In this document: piece by piece, positions 24,862-34,347 of the stretch | Position numbering within the stretch: the stretch's first letter is position 1 | Layout: the number at the start of each line of letters is the position of its first letter | NCBI GenBank assembly: GCA_018449715.1 | Contig: JAAVVA010000004.1 | Span: forward strand, 1 to 64,000 | Origin: Acidobacteriaceae bacterium dw_441 | Lineage (GTDB): Bacteria > Acidobacteriota > Terriglobia > Terriglobales > Acidobacteriaceae | DNA: 64,000 nt | Direction of reading: 5' to 3' | The notes under the pieces: model-generated | Told to the model about the DNA's origin: nothing | Seen by the model: the letters and a program-made list of their open reading frames with translations, nothing else | The model's database searches: none | Made by a program: the position numbers and the translations under genes

Positions 24862-24880
24862 GCCACCCCACCCATCCCAC

Positions 24881-26587
24881 TCAGTGACCAGCCGTAATCG
24901 AAGACGCCGGAACCTCGATCGCCCCGATGCGGTCCCCAAGCAGATCGTGAATCCCGGAGCGAACGTAGTACTCCCCCTTCGCGGGCACGGCGATCTGCTG
25001 CTGAAAACGCACTCCCTCGCGGGCGAAATCCTGCACAGCCTCCGGCTTGGCGAAGACATCGACACGGTTAACCTGCTGGGTGAAGAGGCGACCATCGCGG
25101 TCATAGACCAGCGCCACAAAATCCAGATCGACATGCCGCAGCCCATTGGCCCCCGCAGGCATCGTGATATCGCCGGGATTCGCCGCATACGCGATCGTGA
25201 TAATGCGGTAAGGAGGCTTCGACTGCGCTGCTACATTACCCTCGGCAGGTTTCTCGCTGGTCTTTGAATCAGCCGCAAAAAGCGCCTTGAACAAAATCTG
25301 CGTCGGTGGCGGAGCACCACGCTGCATCGCCACCTGCATGAAGTCTGGCAGCGCAGCCCCCGATCCCGTAACCGCCGCAGGTTTCGCAGAATCGTCCGCG
25401 TAATACCCATCGCGATACGCAAGCCTGTACTTCTCCTCCGCAAGCTTCACCGTAATCTTGTGATAACCGCTCTTCGCCTTATCGCTCGGGCTGTACGTAA
25501 GCGTGTAGTAGCTCGATCCATCGTCGATGGCGCGCTCCACCGCGCCGCCAAGGTCGTTGTTGTTGAGCGTAGCCTTGCCTCCGGTCGCCTCCGCCAGATG
25601 GCGCATCGTGCCCTGCTCATCGACATTCTGGGTTGAGAAGGTATCGACATCGCCCAACACCTTGCCCGAGCCATACGCGTACCGCGAAGAAGAGACATCG
25701 CTCAGCGGAGTCGTCTGCGCCCCACGCGCATCGACCGGATAAATCGCCACCTGGCTGCGCGCCAGCAGGTTCGTCGTCTCCCGCACCTCCGACTGAAACG
25801 AGTCCGTAGTAATGAAGGAGTTCTTCACGTTCATATTCGGCAGAAACGTAAGCGGAAACGATCCCGAAACCCAGATCAGATTCTTGCGGCCCGGCACTCC
25901 CGCAAGATAACGCGCTAGTTGATTCATCGCATTCAGCGTAGTGACGATGCGCAGCCGGTTCTGATCGGAGGTGTGCTGCACCTCGCCCTGCCTCATCGTC
26001 TCCTTGATCGTAGGCGAGGGAATACGCACCGTGTCCGAGAGAGCCTCGGCACTGAAGCTATCGGGCAGCGTAGGCGATTGCTGCACGTTGAGTCCATTTG
26101 TAACCGCCGCGAGCACAAGCTTCGAGTCCGCGCCAAACCCCTGCAGCATTACAAGCTGCGCGCCCAGCGAAAAAACCGCGAGATTCGTACCCGGCTTCAT
26201 ACTCTTCGCAAACGTGATGAGCTTCTGTCGCGCATTGGCCTGATCGTTGAGCGGCGTGTTCAGCGTGTCGATCAACAGAATGTTGACCGCAGCATCCGCA
26301 GGCGCAGGCGTGTAGTTGGTGTAGGTATTCGGAGCAAGCGCAGGCATCTGCGGCAACACAACCGCGGTGGCTGCGGTATGTTCATCGAAGTGCGCGACGG
26401 TCTGCGGAGCATTGTCTTCCATCACGGTGAAGTCTGTTTGCTTCAATCCATGAATCGCAATCCCGCGCGAGTCCGTCACCGTCACATCGACCACGACAAT
26501 CTGCGCGCTCGCTCGAATCGTAGCGGTTTGCGCGACCGCGTTTGCAGCGGGCATAAGGCACAGCAGAACACACAGAACGCGGCGCAT
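24881..26587 (-). CDS. VWA domain protein (acidobacterial VWFA-related, TIGR03436-like)
   Basis: 568 aa from the ATG at 26587 with GAAGGAGAT upstream. Signal peptide 1-19 (ending NAVAQ). The first domain is beta-rich (VVVDVTVTDSRGIAIHGLKQTDFTVMEDN in pieces), the hallmark of this family; the VWA domain follows (ILLIDTLNTPLNDQ, MIDAS-like DxLN rather than DxSxS). The C-terminal third has Ig-like strands (YRIITIAYAANPGD, VDLDFVALVYDRDGR). The family is greatly expanded in Acidobacteria and has no known function; it is exported. Confidence 0.92.
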   Translation of the reverse strand: MRRVLCVLLCLMPAANAVAQTATIRASAQIVVVDVTVTDSRGIAIHGLKQTDFTVMEDNAPQTVAHFDEHTAATAVVLPQMPALAPNTYTNYTPAPADAAVNILLIDTLNTPLNDQANARQKLITFAKSMKPGTNLAVFSLGAQLVMLQGFGADSKLVLAAVTNGLNVQQSPTLPDSFSAEALSDTVRIPSPTIKETMRQGEVQHTSDQNRLRIVTTLNAMNQLARYLAGVPGRKNLIWVSGSFPLTFLPNMNVKNSFITTDSFQSEVRETTNLLARSQVAIYPVDARGAQTTPLSDVSSSRYAYGSGKVLGDVDTFSTQNVDEQGTMRHLAEATGGKATLNNNDLGGAVERAIDDGSSYYTLTYSPSDKAKSGYHKITVKLAEEKYRLAYRDGYYADDSAKPAAVTGSGAALPDFMQVAMQRGAPPPTQILFKALFAADSKTSEKPAEGNVAAQSKPPYRIITIAYAANPGDITMPAGANGLRHVDLDFVALVYDRDGRLFTQQVNRVDVFAKPEAVQDFAREGVRFQQQIAVPAKGEYYVRSGIHDLLGDRIGAIEVPASSITAGH

Positions 26588-26689
26588 TGCATCTCCTTCG
26601 ACGCGCCGCAATTCTAGTGGAAGCGCAGGAGCTTCGACCAACACATTCTCCCGCGCTGACCGAGGCCTTCCCCACCATCTCCTTCAGAA

Positions 26690-26856
26690 CTTGTCATTCC
26701 GTAGCAGAGCGAAGGAATCTGCTTCTCTCCCACCACAAAAGACCGGGTGCCCCATCCTTCGCAGCCTCACCGCGAAGGGTGGGATGGAAAATCCCACACC
26801 CTCCACAACCGTCATTCTGAGCGAAGCGAAGAATCCCAGCATTCCTTTGCAGAATG
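26690..26856 (+). repeat. Composite repeat C1-B-C2 (locus 9)
   Basis: C1 from 26690 (CATTCCGTAGCAGAGCGAAG, one-base variant), B canonical, C2 ending CTTTGCAGAATG. It fills 26588-26892 between two leftward genes, again in + orientation. Confidence 0.95.
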
Positions 26857-26892
26857 TCCGCCCTCATCACACTCACCGAAGCAGCATGACCA

Positions 26893-29604
26893 CTAGAAGG
26901 TGTAGCGAAGCCCCGCCTCGATACGTCGTCCGTTGTCTCCGGCAAAGGGCCGCAGGAACATCGGCGACCCCAGCACGCCGCCCACCTGCTTCACGTTGAG
27001 GTGATTCAGCACATTCGCCGAGCGCAGATTCACCGTAAGCGTCTGCGGATGCTCCGCCTTGTCATTGCGCGTCAGCTTGAAGGCGCGTTGCAGGTTCGTG
27101 TCGAAGTAGTAGGTCCAAGGCATCACGCCCTTGTTGCGCGGAAACACCCCGGTTCCACCCGACGCCACCAGCGCCCCCCACGGAGTCGCAACACCATCGC
27201 TCGCACCCGCCGCCGCAAACTGTGGCCGATCGTTGAAGTTGCCGTCTCCATTGTTATCGAAGCCCGTGGTGATGTTGTACGTCGCTCCACCGCCGCCCTG
27301 GAAGTTGCCGCTCAGCTGCACCTTCTTCGGAAGCGTCAGCGTGAAGTTGCCGAAGATGTTCCACATCGGCTGCCCGGTGCGTCGCGCAAACTCGCCAACG
27401 TTGCTGCGCGAGTCCTGCGGAGTAAAGAACTCATTGTCATCGGTGTCGTCGATCAGGTTCACGCGAACGCCGCCGAAGAAGATTTGCAGCCACTTGATGC
27501 TGTGTTGCTCGATGCCCGCAAACGTGGCATTCACGCGGCCCTGCCCGCTGTTCTGCATCTCCAGAATGTTGAGATTCGCCGCACCCGCACGCGGTCCATA
27601 CGGGCTGTCCGTTAGAGGAGCGTTGATGTTATTGCTGCGCTCATAGTTCCAGATGCGCCCCGCGACATAGTCCGCCGAAAGCGTCCACCCATGCGTAAGA
27701 TCGCGCGTGCCGCCAACGTTCCACGCGAACCACGTAAGGTTGTTGATGTGCGGCGAAAAACGCCGGATGCTCTGAATCGGCGTAGCCCCGGTAAACGGAT
27801 CGCCATACGTCGCGTTGTAGATCGTGCTGGTCACGCGCTGAATTCCATCCATGCGCTGGACCTCCGACTGATCGCCCTTGTTGAAGCGCCCCGAAAACAT
27901 TCCCGCGTGCGCATGAAGCGTCCACGTGCCCTTCTTCGTCGGCGACCACAACAGCCCAAGCCGCGGCACCAGCGAGCCGTAGATCGAAGGATTGTTCTGC
28001 CAGAAGTAGCGCACGCCCGAAGCAACATGCAGACCATGCCCCACATTCCAGTCATCCTGAAAGAAGAAGGCGTTCTGCACGATATTGAAGTTCACCTGCG
28101 GCGATCCCGCAACGTTGCTGTACGCCGTAGCCCCACCGCCAGGAAGTCCCAGCAGAGAGCGGCGATACTGCTCAAGCCCGCCGATCGTAGTCGTCACACC
28201 GGGAATAGGATTGTCATTCGCATCGAGCGCAGGCGCGGAGCCGCCGCCAAAGGTATACGTCCCGTTGAAGTTGTTCGTAAGCTTTTGCTGCTCGTGATAA
28301 AGCCACAACTGAAAGCCCGCCTTGATCGTATGGTTCTTCGTCGTAAGAATCGCATCGTCCAGCGCCTCGACGTTGAACTCGCGCAGCCTCTGCGGCCCCA
28401 GCGTAGCGCCGCCGCCGGTAAAGGCTCCCGCCACCTGCACCGCAGGCGCAGTGGAGACAGGAGTATCCGTCTCACCATCCCACCGCAGGCTCACACGCGC
28501 CTCGTGCATCAGGTGCGCGTTGGCCGTAGTTACGTTGCTGAAGCGCAGCATATGCTCGTACTGCTGACTGTCGTACGCGGTGTCGGGCAGCGCGGAACCA
28601 CCCGCTCCCACACCCTGCAAATGATTGACATTGGCGTTGTAGCTCACCATAAAGGTGTTCTTCGGGTTGAGCTGCCAGTTCATCTTCGCGCTTCCGATCC
28701 AAAGCCGCTGCGGCGTGGCTACATTCGCAATCGTAGCCACAGGCCGCGCCGAATCATCCAGCGTCACCGCATTCACTACGGCGAAGTTGTCGATGCTGCG
28801 ATGCTCCAGCGCCATCACAAAATCGCTGCCCTGCTTGCGAATCGGCCCCGTCAGCTCGAAGCCATAACGCTGCTTGCCAATCGCGGCCTTGCTCGTCGAG
28901 AAAGGATCGCGGGCATTCTCCCACGGGCTGCTGTTAGTCATAAACAGCGCGCCATGCAGCGCACTCTGCCCAGGCTTCGTGTAGACCTCAACGCGTCCGC
29001 CGCCAAACGGAGGCTCGCGGTACTCCGCGGAGAAGTTATCAGGGTTCACCTTGATATAAGCGATGGTGCTCTTCGGCGGCAGCTTGCTCGAATCCTGAAA
29101 GCCATCGACCGCAATCGTCGCATTGGCCGGGTTTCCTCCGGCGGCGGCGGCAAGCTGCTGCAACTGGCGTTGAAGATCGTCCGGATCATCGGCAAGCGAC
29201 TGAAGCCGATTCCCCGAAAGCGTCTGCGACGGTCCGCTCGACGTCGCACTCGGAGCAGCGTCATTGCTATCGACATCCAGCTGCGTCTGCACCTCCTCCG
29301 GCTTCAGCACAACCTCAAGCGCCGCCGCATGAGGAGCCTTGAAGTCGATCTCCTGCTTTGCGAACCCATCGGCGGTAACAGTAAGGTGATGCTGCCCCGC
29401 CTCAACACACGGAATGCGGAAGCTTCCATCGGCCCCGCTGACCTCCGGCGATGCAACTCCGTCGAGCGCGAGCGCGGCTCCAGGAATGATGGCAAGCGTG
29501 CCGTCGTGAACCGCTCCGGTGAGCGCCGTTCCACGGCAATTACCCTGCGCGAAGGCATGGGGGAGTGCAAGCGCGGCAAAGGCCGCGGCGGCGAAAATCT
29601 TCAT
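26893..29604 (-). CDS. TonB-dependent receptor-like protein, Oar type
   Basis: 903 aa from the ATG at 29604 with GAGGTG upstream; the frame stays open to 30009 inside trxC. Signal peptide 1-19 (MKIFAAAAFAALALPHAFAQ). Residues 25-105 are a carboxypeptidase-regulatory beta-sandwich (LTGAVHDGTLAIIPGA). A plug-like region holds IAVDGFQDSS and FGGGRVEVYTKPG, and the rest is a predicted barrel with paired aromatic strands, ending in GRRIEAGLRYTF (terminal Phe as needed by the BAM machinery). Such proteins import or bind large substrates at the outer membrane; the substrate is unknown. Confidence 0.9.
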   Translation of the reverse strand: MKIFAAAAFAALALPHAFAQGNCRGTALTGAVHDGTLAIIPGAALALDGVASPEVSGADGSFRIPCVEAGQHHLTVTADGFAKQEIDFKAPHAAALEVVLKPEEVQTQLDVDSNDAAPSATSSGPSQTLSGNRLQSLADDPDDLQRQLQQLAAAAGGNPANATIAVDGFQDSSKLPPKSTIAYIKVNPDNFSAEYREPPFGGGRVEVYTKPGQSALHGALFMTNSSPWENARDPFSTSKAAIGKQRYGFELTGPIRKQGSDFVMALEHRSIDNFAVVNAVTLDDSARPVATIANVATPQRLWIGSAKMNWQLNPKNTFMVSYNANVNHLQGVGAGGSALPDTAYDSQQYEHMLRFSNVTTANAHLMHEARVSLRWDGETDTPVSTAPAVQVAGAFTGGGATLGPQRLREFNVEALDDAILTTKNHTIKAGFQLWLYHEQQKLTNNFNGTYTFGGGSAPALDANDNPIPGVTTTIGGLEQYRRSLLGLPGGGATAYSNVAGSPQVNFNIVQNAFFFQDDWNVGHGLHVASGVRYFWQNNPSIYGSLVPRLGLLWSPTKKGTWTLHAHAGMFSGRFNKGDQSEVQRMDGIQRVTSTIYNATYGDPFTGATPIQSIRRFSPHINNLTWFAWNVGGTRDLTHGWTLSADYVAGRIWNYERSNNINAPLTDSPYGPRAGAANLNILEMQNSGQGRVNATFAGIEQHSIKWLQIFFGGVRVNLIDDTDDNEFFTPQDSRSNVGEFARRTGQPMWNIFGNFTLTLPKKVQLSGNFQGGGGATYNITTGFDNNGDGNFNDRPQFAAAGASDGVATPWGALVASGGTGVFPRNKGVMPWTYYFDTNLQRAFKLTRNDKAEHPQTLTVNLRSANVLNHLNVKQVGGVLGSPMFLRPFAGDNGRRIEAGLRYTF

Positions 29605-29765
29605 AAAGCACCTCGCTTCGTTCTTAAGGGCGGCAGCAGGGCCGCACGGTTGCGGCACGCGGGCCGGACCCGGTGAATCTCTCTTGTGAAATATGCCTAC
29701 GCTGTCCCGCTCCGGAAAGTTCCCTGTGGATGAAAGAAGCGGTACGGGGGAGTTAACGAACCTGG

Positions 29766-30206
29766 TTACGCCATCCTGCGCGCCACCTCGATCCAGCTCT
29801 CCATCTGCTCGTGTCCCACCAGCCCGGCCTGTTGCGAGACCAGCCTCCCGCCCTTGAAGACCGCGAAGTTCGGAATCCCGCGCACGTTGTACCGCGCCGA
29901 AAGCTGTTGATTGTGCTCGGTATCGACCTTCAGGACCAGGGCGCGACCCTGCGTATCCGCCGCCGTGCGGGCCACCTCGGGAGCAGCCATGTGGCATGGT
30001 CCGCACCACTCCGCCCAGAAGTCCACCAGCACAGGAACGCGTGCCTCACGCACAATCTCGTCGAAAAGCTCCACATCCACGGCAATCGGCTCGTCGACCG
30101 GAGCCAGCTCATTCTTGCAGTGACCGCACCGCCCCGTGTCCGCAAGATGACGCGCGGGGATGCGATTTTTCTGGCCACAGTGCGGGCAGCTACGAATCAA
30201 GGGCAT
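29766..30206 (-). CDS. trxC: Thioredoxin 2 (zinc-ribbon thioredoxin)
   Basis: 146 aa from the ATG at 30206 (GGAG eight bases upstream). The N-terminal zinc ribbon has CPHC (7-10) and CGHC (27-30); the thioredoxin domain has the active site WAEWCGPCHM and the cis-Pro in RGIPNFAVF. It is the TrxC type, a cytoplasmic disulfide reductase linked in other bacteria to oxidative stress. It is divergent from a DUF1275 gene (99 nt apart). Confidence 0.93.
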   Translation of the reverse strand: MPLIRSCPHCGQKNRIPARHLADTGRCGHCKNELAPVDEPIAVDVELFDEIVREARVPVLVDFWAEWCGPCHMAAPEVARTAADTQGRALVLKVDTEHNQQLSARYNVRGIPNFAVFKGGRLVSQQAGLVGHEQMESWIEVARRMA

Positions 30207-30305
30207 GGCGTTGGCTCCAACTGATTGGATGCAAAGAGACTTCTTCAGGGTACAACCGACGCCATTGCTGGCGCTCCCGCGGCCTGCGATGATAGAGGCA
30301 AGCCT

Positions 30306-31046
30306 ATGCCTCTGTTCTATCTGCGCCGGCTGACGGGAAGCAAACGCACGGAGACCGCCAATCGCCACCTCGCCCGCTACCTCGCGGGAGTGGCCGGAGC
30401 GGCCAACGCGGGAGGATTTCTCGCGGTTCGCCAGTACACCTCGCACATGTCGGGCATGGTTTCCGCAATGGCCGACAACCTCTCGGTCGGAAACCTCTTC
30501 CTGGTCTTCGACGGCCTCGCCGGAGTCCTCTCCTTCCTGCTCGGAGCCTTCCTCACCACGCTGTTCGTGCGCTGGGCCCGAGAGCGCGGCCTCGAAAGCG
30601 AGTACGCCCTTCCCCTCATCGCCGAGGCCGTCCTTCTGGTCATCTTCGGCCTCACCGGGCGCGTCTTCGTCGGCGGCCGCGTCATGGACACCGTCCTTCT
30701 GCTCTGCTTCACAATGGGGCTTCAGAACGCCATCATCACCAAGATCTCCGACGCCGTCATCCGCACGACGCATCTCACCGGCATGGTCACCGACATCGGC
30801 ATTGCTCTGGGACGCGCCGTCTACCGCGGCCCGAACTCCCTCGCCGAGCCCCTCTCGGAGGAGTTCGCCAAGCTGCGCCTTCTGACCTCGCTGATCGCCC
30901 TCTTCTTCATCGGAGGCGTCATCGGAGCGCTCGGCTTCAAACACGTAGGCTTCCTCTTCACGCTGCCGCTGGCGGCGGTGCTGCTGCTACTGGCCGCCGT
31001 CCCTGTACTCGACGACATGCGACGCACCCGCGACCTCGTCGCCTAG
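30306..31046 (+). CDS. DUF1275 (YoaK-like) membrane protein
   Basis: 246 aa from the ATG at 30306 (the frame runs back to 30225). About six membrane segments. Family motifs are present: AGAANAGGFLAVRQYTSHMSG (32-52 in pieces), GLQNAI and RTTHLTGMVTDIG (about 160-172). DUF1275 proteins are inner-membrane proteins of unknown function. The TSHMSG and TTHLTG repeats suggest an internally duplicated transporter-like fold. Confidence 0.9.
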   Translation: MPLFYLRRLTGSKRTETANRHLARYLAGVAGAANAGGFLAVRQYTSHMSGMVSAMADNLSVGNLFLVFDGLAGVLSFLLGAFLTTLFVRWARERGLESEYALPLIAEAVLLVIFGLTGRVFVGGRVMDTVLLLCFTMGLQNAIITKISDAVIRTTHLTGMVTDIGIALGRAVYRGPNSLAEPLSEEFAKLRLLTSLIALFFIGGVIGALGFKHVGFLFTLPLAAVLLLLAAVPVLDDMRRTRDLVA

Positions 31047-31050
31047 TCAA

Positions 31051-31177
31051 TTCGCAGGATGACCGGGTGCCCCATCCTTCGCGAGCCTCACCGCGAAGGG
31101 TGGGATGAATCCCTCAACACCCATACGAACCGTCCTTCTGAGCGCAGCGAAGAATCCCTGTATTTCTTTACAGGATG
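31051..31177 (+). repeat. Repeat B-C2 (locus 10)
   Basis: Preceded by a stray TTCGCAGGATG tail; B with a 10-nt loop GAGCCTCACC; C2 variant CTTCTGAGCGCAGCGAAG with tail TTTACAGGATG. It lies between convergent genes. Confidence 0.93.
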
Positions 31178-31178
31178 T

Positions 31179-31595
31179 CTAAAGCGTCCCGACCGTCCCA
31201 CCCCACTCCGCCGGGTCGATATCCGCGACCGACTGCGAAAACGTCCACGTCCTCCCCGTCAGATCGGCCACACTATACTGCCGCTCGCCATAGGGATACG
31301 TCGCAGGCGGATGAATCACCCCGGCTCCCCGCCTGAAGGAGTTGGCATAGTGGGCATCCACATCCTCTACCCGCACCAGCAGCGAGTGCGCAATCGGCGT
31401 GACCGCTCCGGCAGCCGGGTGCTGCATCAGCACCACAGCCCCTTCGCCAACGTTCAGCTGGGCGCGATGATCGCTGATGCGAAGCCGCAGCGTAAAACCG
31501 AAGGTCGTACAGAGCCACTCGATGGCCTCGGCCAGATCCGGGTAAGCCAGCTCAGGAATAACCGTGCTTGCAGGCATCGATCGATTAGGCAGCAT
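31179..31595 (-). CDS. VOC family protein
   Basis: 138 aa. VOC fold: VIPELAYPDLAEAIEWLCTTFGF as the first unit, GAVVLMQHP, then LLVRVEDVDAHYANSFRRGAGV, and ending TWTFSQSVADIDPAEWGG, a C-terminal motif common in PhnB/glyoxalase-like proteins of soil bacteria. Candidate metal ligands are incomplete. The start may also be the second Met (MPAST). Its 3' end lies two bases from a repeat. Function unknown. Confidence 0.85.
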   Translation of the reverse strand: MLPNRSMPASTVIPELAYPDLAEAIEWLCTTFGFTLRLRISDHRAQLNVGEGAVVLMQHPAAGAVTPIAHSLLVRVEDVDAHYANSFRRGAGVIHPPATYPYGERQYSVADLTGRTWTFSQSVADIDPAEWGGTVGTL

Positions 31596-31675
31596 GAGAT
31601 TCCCCCTCCCGATGAGGAGTTCGATGCTACAGGAAAAAAACGAGCCCGTTTGTCAGGATTCTTAGAAACCCGCAG

Positions 31676-32620
31676 CTAATTTACAGGAGCTTTAATCGCA
31701 TCCTGCTCCGACGACAGCACCCAGTCAATGATGCGCGGGTCCGGCAGAAGCCCCTGCGTGGGCATACGGTACTGAAGCCCCTTCAGCCTCTCCTTCAGCC
31801 CGTCCTCGATCCCCCCGAACGAGAGCAGCAGCGGCACCACCAGCACCGTCTTTCCGGAGCCATTGATCTTCTGCACCTGCGTGCGAAGCTCATCGGTGGC
31901 CTTGTTGCGAACCGGGTCCCCGGCGTCGTCACGCAGCGTAAGGCACTGAACCGAGGCGTACTTCGTCTTCGCCTGCATGGCATCGGCGAGAATCTGCATC
32001 TCCTTCAGCCACAGCTTGTTTTCCTCATCTTCCACCGGCCCATGTGCAACCAGCAGAACCACCTCGCTCGCCGGATCGCGGCTCACCGCGCCGGCCCGGT
32101 CCGCCAGTATCTCCGCCACCAGCGCATGATGATCGAGCGCCGAGGTCATCCGCACGGGCACAGAAGCCTGAATCGGCTTCATAGCCTCGGGATTCTTCTT
32201 CATGTGGCTCATGTCCATGTCACCGTGGCCGCCACCCGGATGGTCCATCGCGCTGAACATTTCAAGATCCTCTGGGGCGCTCTTCCTCAACCCCAGCAGG
32301 TAGGCCGTGCTGTCGATCACCGAGCTGTGCGAGCTCACAAACAGCGGAACCGCAACAATCTCCGTCACCCCGCGCGCCGTCAGCCGGTCGATCCCGGCCT
32401 GCAGCGACGACCGCGCCGCCATGCCGAAGGCGATCTCGGTGGGAACCTTCGAGTCCACCTCGACAGCCACCCTCTTCACCTCGTCGTTCCACGACTGCAG
32501 CCGCCCGCCGTGGGCCAGCAGCAGGATTCCCGGCTTAGGAGGAGCAGGAGCATTCTGCGAGTACAAAGATCCGGTGGAAAGGGTCGCGAACAGGAAGAGG
32601 TTAAAGAGCTTAGGATTCAT
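31676..32620 (-). CDS. Exported tandem CbiX-like chelatase family protein
   Basis: 314 aa. A signal peptide (1-21, FNLFLFATLSTGSLYSQ) precedes two CbiX/sirohydrochlorin-chelatase-type halves: GILLLAHGG (about 31) with SLQAGIDRLTARG and VPLFVSSHSSVI, and VVLLVAHGP (about 188) with VLVVPLLLSFGGIEDGL. Between them is a His/Met/Gly-rich segment (MDHPGGGHGDMDMSHM, about 145-160). Known CbiX enzymes insert Co, Ni or Fe into sirohydrochlorin in the cytoplasm; an exported form implies another role, possibly periplasmic metal or tetrapyrrole binding. No cobalamin or siroheme gene is adjacent. Confidence 0.85.
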   Translation of the reverse strand: MNPKLFNLFLFATLSTGSLYSQNAPAPPKPGILLLAHGGRLQSWNDEVKRVAVEVDSKVPTEIAFGMAARSSLQAGIDRLTARGVTEIVAVPLFVSSHSSVIDSTAYLLGLRKSAPEDLEMFSAMDHPGGGHGDMDMSHMKKNPEAMKPIQASVPVRMTSALDHHALVAEILADRAGAVSRDPASEVVLLVAHGPVEDEENKLWLKEMQILADAMQAKTKYASVQCLTLRDDAGDPVRNKATDELRTQVQKINGSGKTVLVVPLLLSFGGIEDGLKERLKGLQYRMPTQGLLPDPRIIDWVLSSEQDAIKAPVN

Positions 32621-32844
32621 CGTCTTTCCACCGGATTGCGGAGTTGGGCAGGAGCACTGCTTGAATTAAGACTAATTAAGTCCTATATCAAATGCAACCG
32701 AAAATACTCCCCTTCGAGACTGTTGCAAGATTCACCAGGATTTGAGATCGTGACGGCGTCGCAAGCTGTTAGAGTCTTCCCTTCGTGGAATCTCTCGGCA
32801 AATTCGTTCTGTCGCTGTTGAGTCCGTATCAGCGGAGGCGCTTT

Positions 32845-34317
32845 GTGGAGAAACGACAGTCTGTAAGCTCGGCAAAGACACATCTATCCGTTTTGCTATG
32901 CGTGCTGTCAGTCCTCACGGCTCATGCGCAGACACTCGCATCCAGGGAACAACGCATGGAGGCAGTTCAAACTCATCTTTCGCGCTACGTGAAGCTGACG
33001 AATGCCAGCAATGACGAGATGAATCTGGCCTCCCAGATGACGGCGCTCCATGTCCCTGCTGTCAGCATCGCCACCATAAGGAATGGCAGGATTGATTGGA
33101 CGCGCGCCTACGGCGTTTCTTCACTCGATGGACCTCCGGCATCGACAAAAACCCTTTTCGGAGCTGCTTCCATCTCCAAATCCATCACCGCGCTCGGTGT
33201 TCTCAAACTTGTGGAACAACGGAAGATCGATCTGGACGCCGATGTAAATCAATATCTGAAGCGATGGAAGATTCCCGACAACCAGTTCACTGCGACCCGG
33301 AAGGTTACCGTCCGCGAGCTTTTGAACCATACCTCCGGAATCGGCACACATAACGGAGTGATCTACGATCCATCCTCGTCTCTCCCGAACCTGCTTGAAA
33401 TGTTGAATGGAGAAAAACCCGCAAGAACAGCTCCGGTTCGCGTTGAAGCCATTCCCGGAACAAAGTTCGCTTATGCCAATGGCGGCTACCTCATCCTCTA
33501 CCTGTTGATCGAGGACGTGACCGGAGAATCTTTCGGCCAATATATGAAGCGTACGGTGCTTCAGCCAATTGGAATGAACGACAGCACCTTCGATGCTCCC
33601 TTAACCTCGCAATGGGCGAAACGTGCGGCAACGTCATACAACGGAAAGGGAAAAGCGGTTCCCCCGGAACAATTTGTCGAGCCAAATCTGGCGGCTGGCG
33701 GGTTATGGACGACTCCCACGGACCTGGCGAAGTTCCTTATCGAGGTCCAAAAGGAGTATGCAGGGACTTCGCACAAGGTTCTTCATCAACCTACGCTTCG
33801 AACCATCGTCATGGCAGGGAGAGATCAGGCGAAGGCACGTTCCTGGGGACTTGGGTTTGAGGTCGGTGGCAGTGCAGACAATCCCTATGTGCGGCATCAG
33901 GGCTCGGCTTATTTTCAGGACGACATGCTGGCGTATCTGCGAGGCGGAGGCATCGTCGTCATGACCAGCGGAGGAGATGGCGGAACTCTTGCCGAGCAGA
34001 TTTTTCGCAGCGCAGCCACGGTCTACGGCTTCCCCGACTTCAAGCCGGTGGAACGTACCATCGCAACCGTGCAACCGTCATCTCTGTCTCGCTTCGTTGG
34101 CGCATACGCCTATATCAAGGTCGCTCTTGACGGAAATGGTCTGACGGCTGAAATTCCCAACGGTTCAACCCCAGCCCGGCTCTACCCGGAATCACAGACC
34201 CACTTCTTTGTGCTTGATGCACCGCAGGAACTCGATTTCGATGTCGACGCCGAACAAAATGTCACCGGCGTTGAGTTCATCACCTCGATCGGTCGTCATT
34301 CACTAAAAAAAGAATGA
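32845..34317 (+). CDS. Serine hydrolase, beta-lactamase class C/esterase family
   Basis: 490 aa from the GTG at 32845, chosen because GGAGG lies six bases upstream and a clean signal peptide follows (SVLLCVLSVLTAHAQ); a GTG at 32785 is the alternative. The penicillin-binding fold has S-x-x-K at Ser109-Lys112 (AASISKSI), YAN in FAYANGGY as the Tyr motif, and a C-terminal beta domain (about 400-490). Such enzymes are D-aminopeptidases, esterases or carboxypeptidases outside the cytoplasm. Codon use looks less GC-rich than the neighbours. Confidence 0.9.
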   Translation: MEKRQSVSSAKTHLSVLLCVLSVLTAHAQTLASREQRMEAVQTHLSRYVKLTNASNDEMNLASQMTALHVPAVSIATIRNGRIDWTRAYGVSSLDGPPASTKTLFGAASISKSITALGVLKLVEQRKIDLDADVNQYLKRWKIPDNQFTATRKVTVRELLNHTSGIGTHNGVIYDPSSSLPNLLEMLNGEKPARTAPVRVEAIPGTKFAYANGGYLILYLLIEDVTGESFGQYMKRTVLQPIGMNDSTFDAPLTSQWAKRAATSYNGKGKAVPPEQFVEPNLAAGGLWTTPTDLAKFLIEVQKEYAGTSHKVLHQPTLRTIVMAGRDQAKARSWGLGFEVGGSADNPYVRHQGSAYFQDDMLAYLRGGGIVVMTSGGDGGTLAEQIFRSAATVYGFPDFKPVERTIATVQPSSLSRFVGAYAYIKVALDGNGLTAEIPNGSTPARLYPESQTHFFVLDAPQELDFDVDAEQNVTGVEFITSIGRHSLKKE

Positions 34318-34347
34318 CATAGGTAGCAAGAGACTTGCTTCAGGAAG

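Noticed and set aside
27691..29676. A 661-codon + frame
   Set aside because: Antisense to the TonB-dependent receptor gene; Arg-rich and without domains.
30207..30944. N-terminal extension of TrxC on the - strand
   Set aside because: It overlaps the divergent DUF1275 gene; the zinc ribbon start at 30206 with GGAG is complete.
32621..32844. tRNA or small RNA gene in the gap before the serine hydrolase
   Set aside because: No cloverleaf, anticodon arm or terminator could be found; the gap probably holds divergent promoters only.
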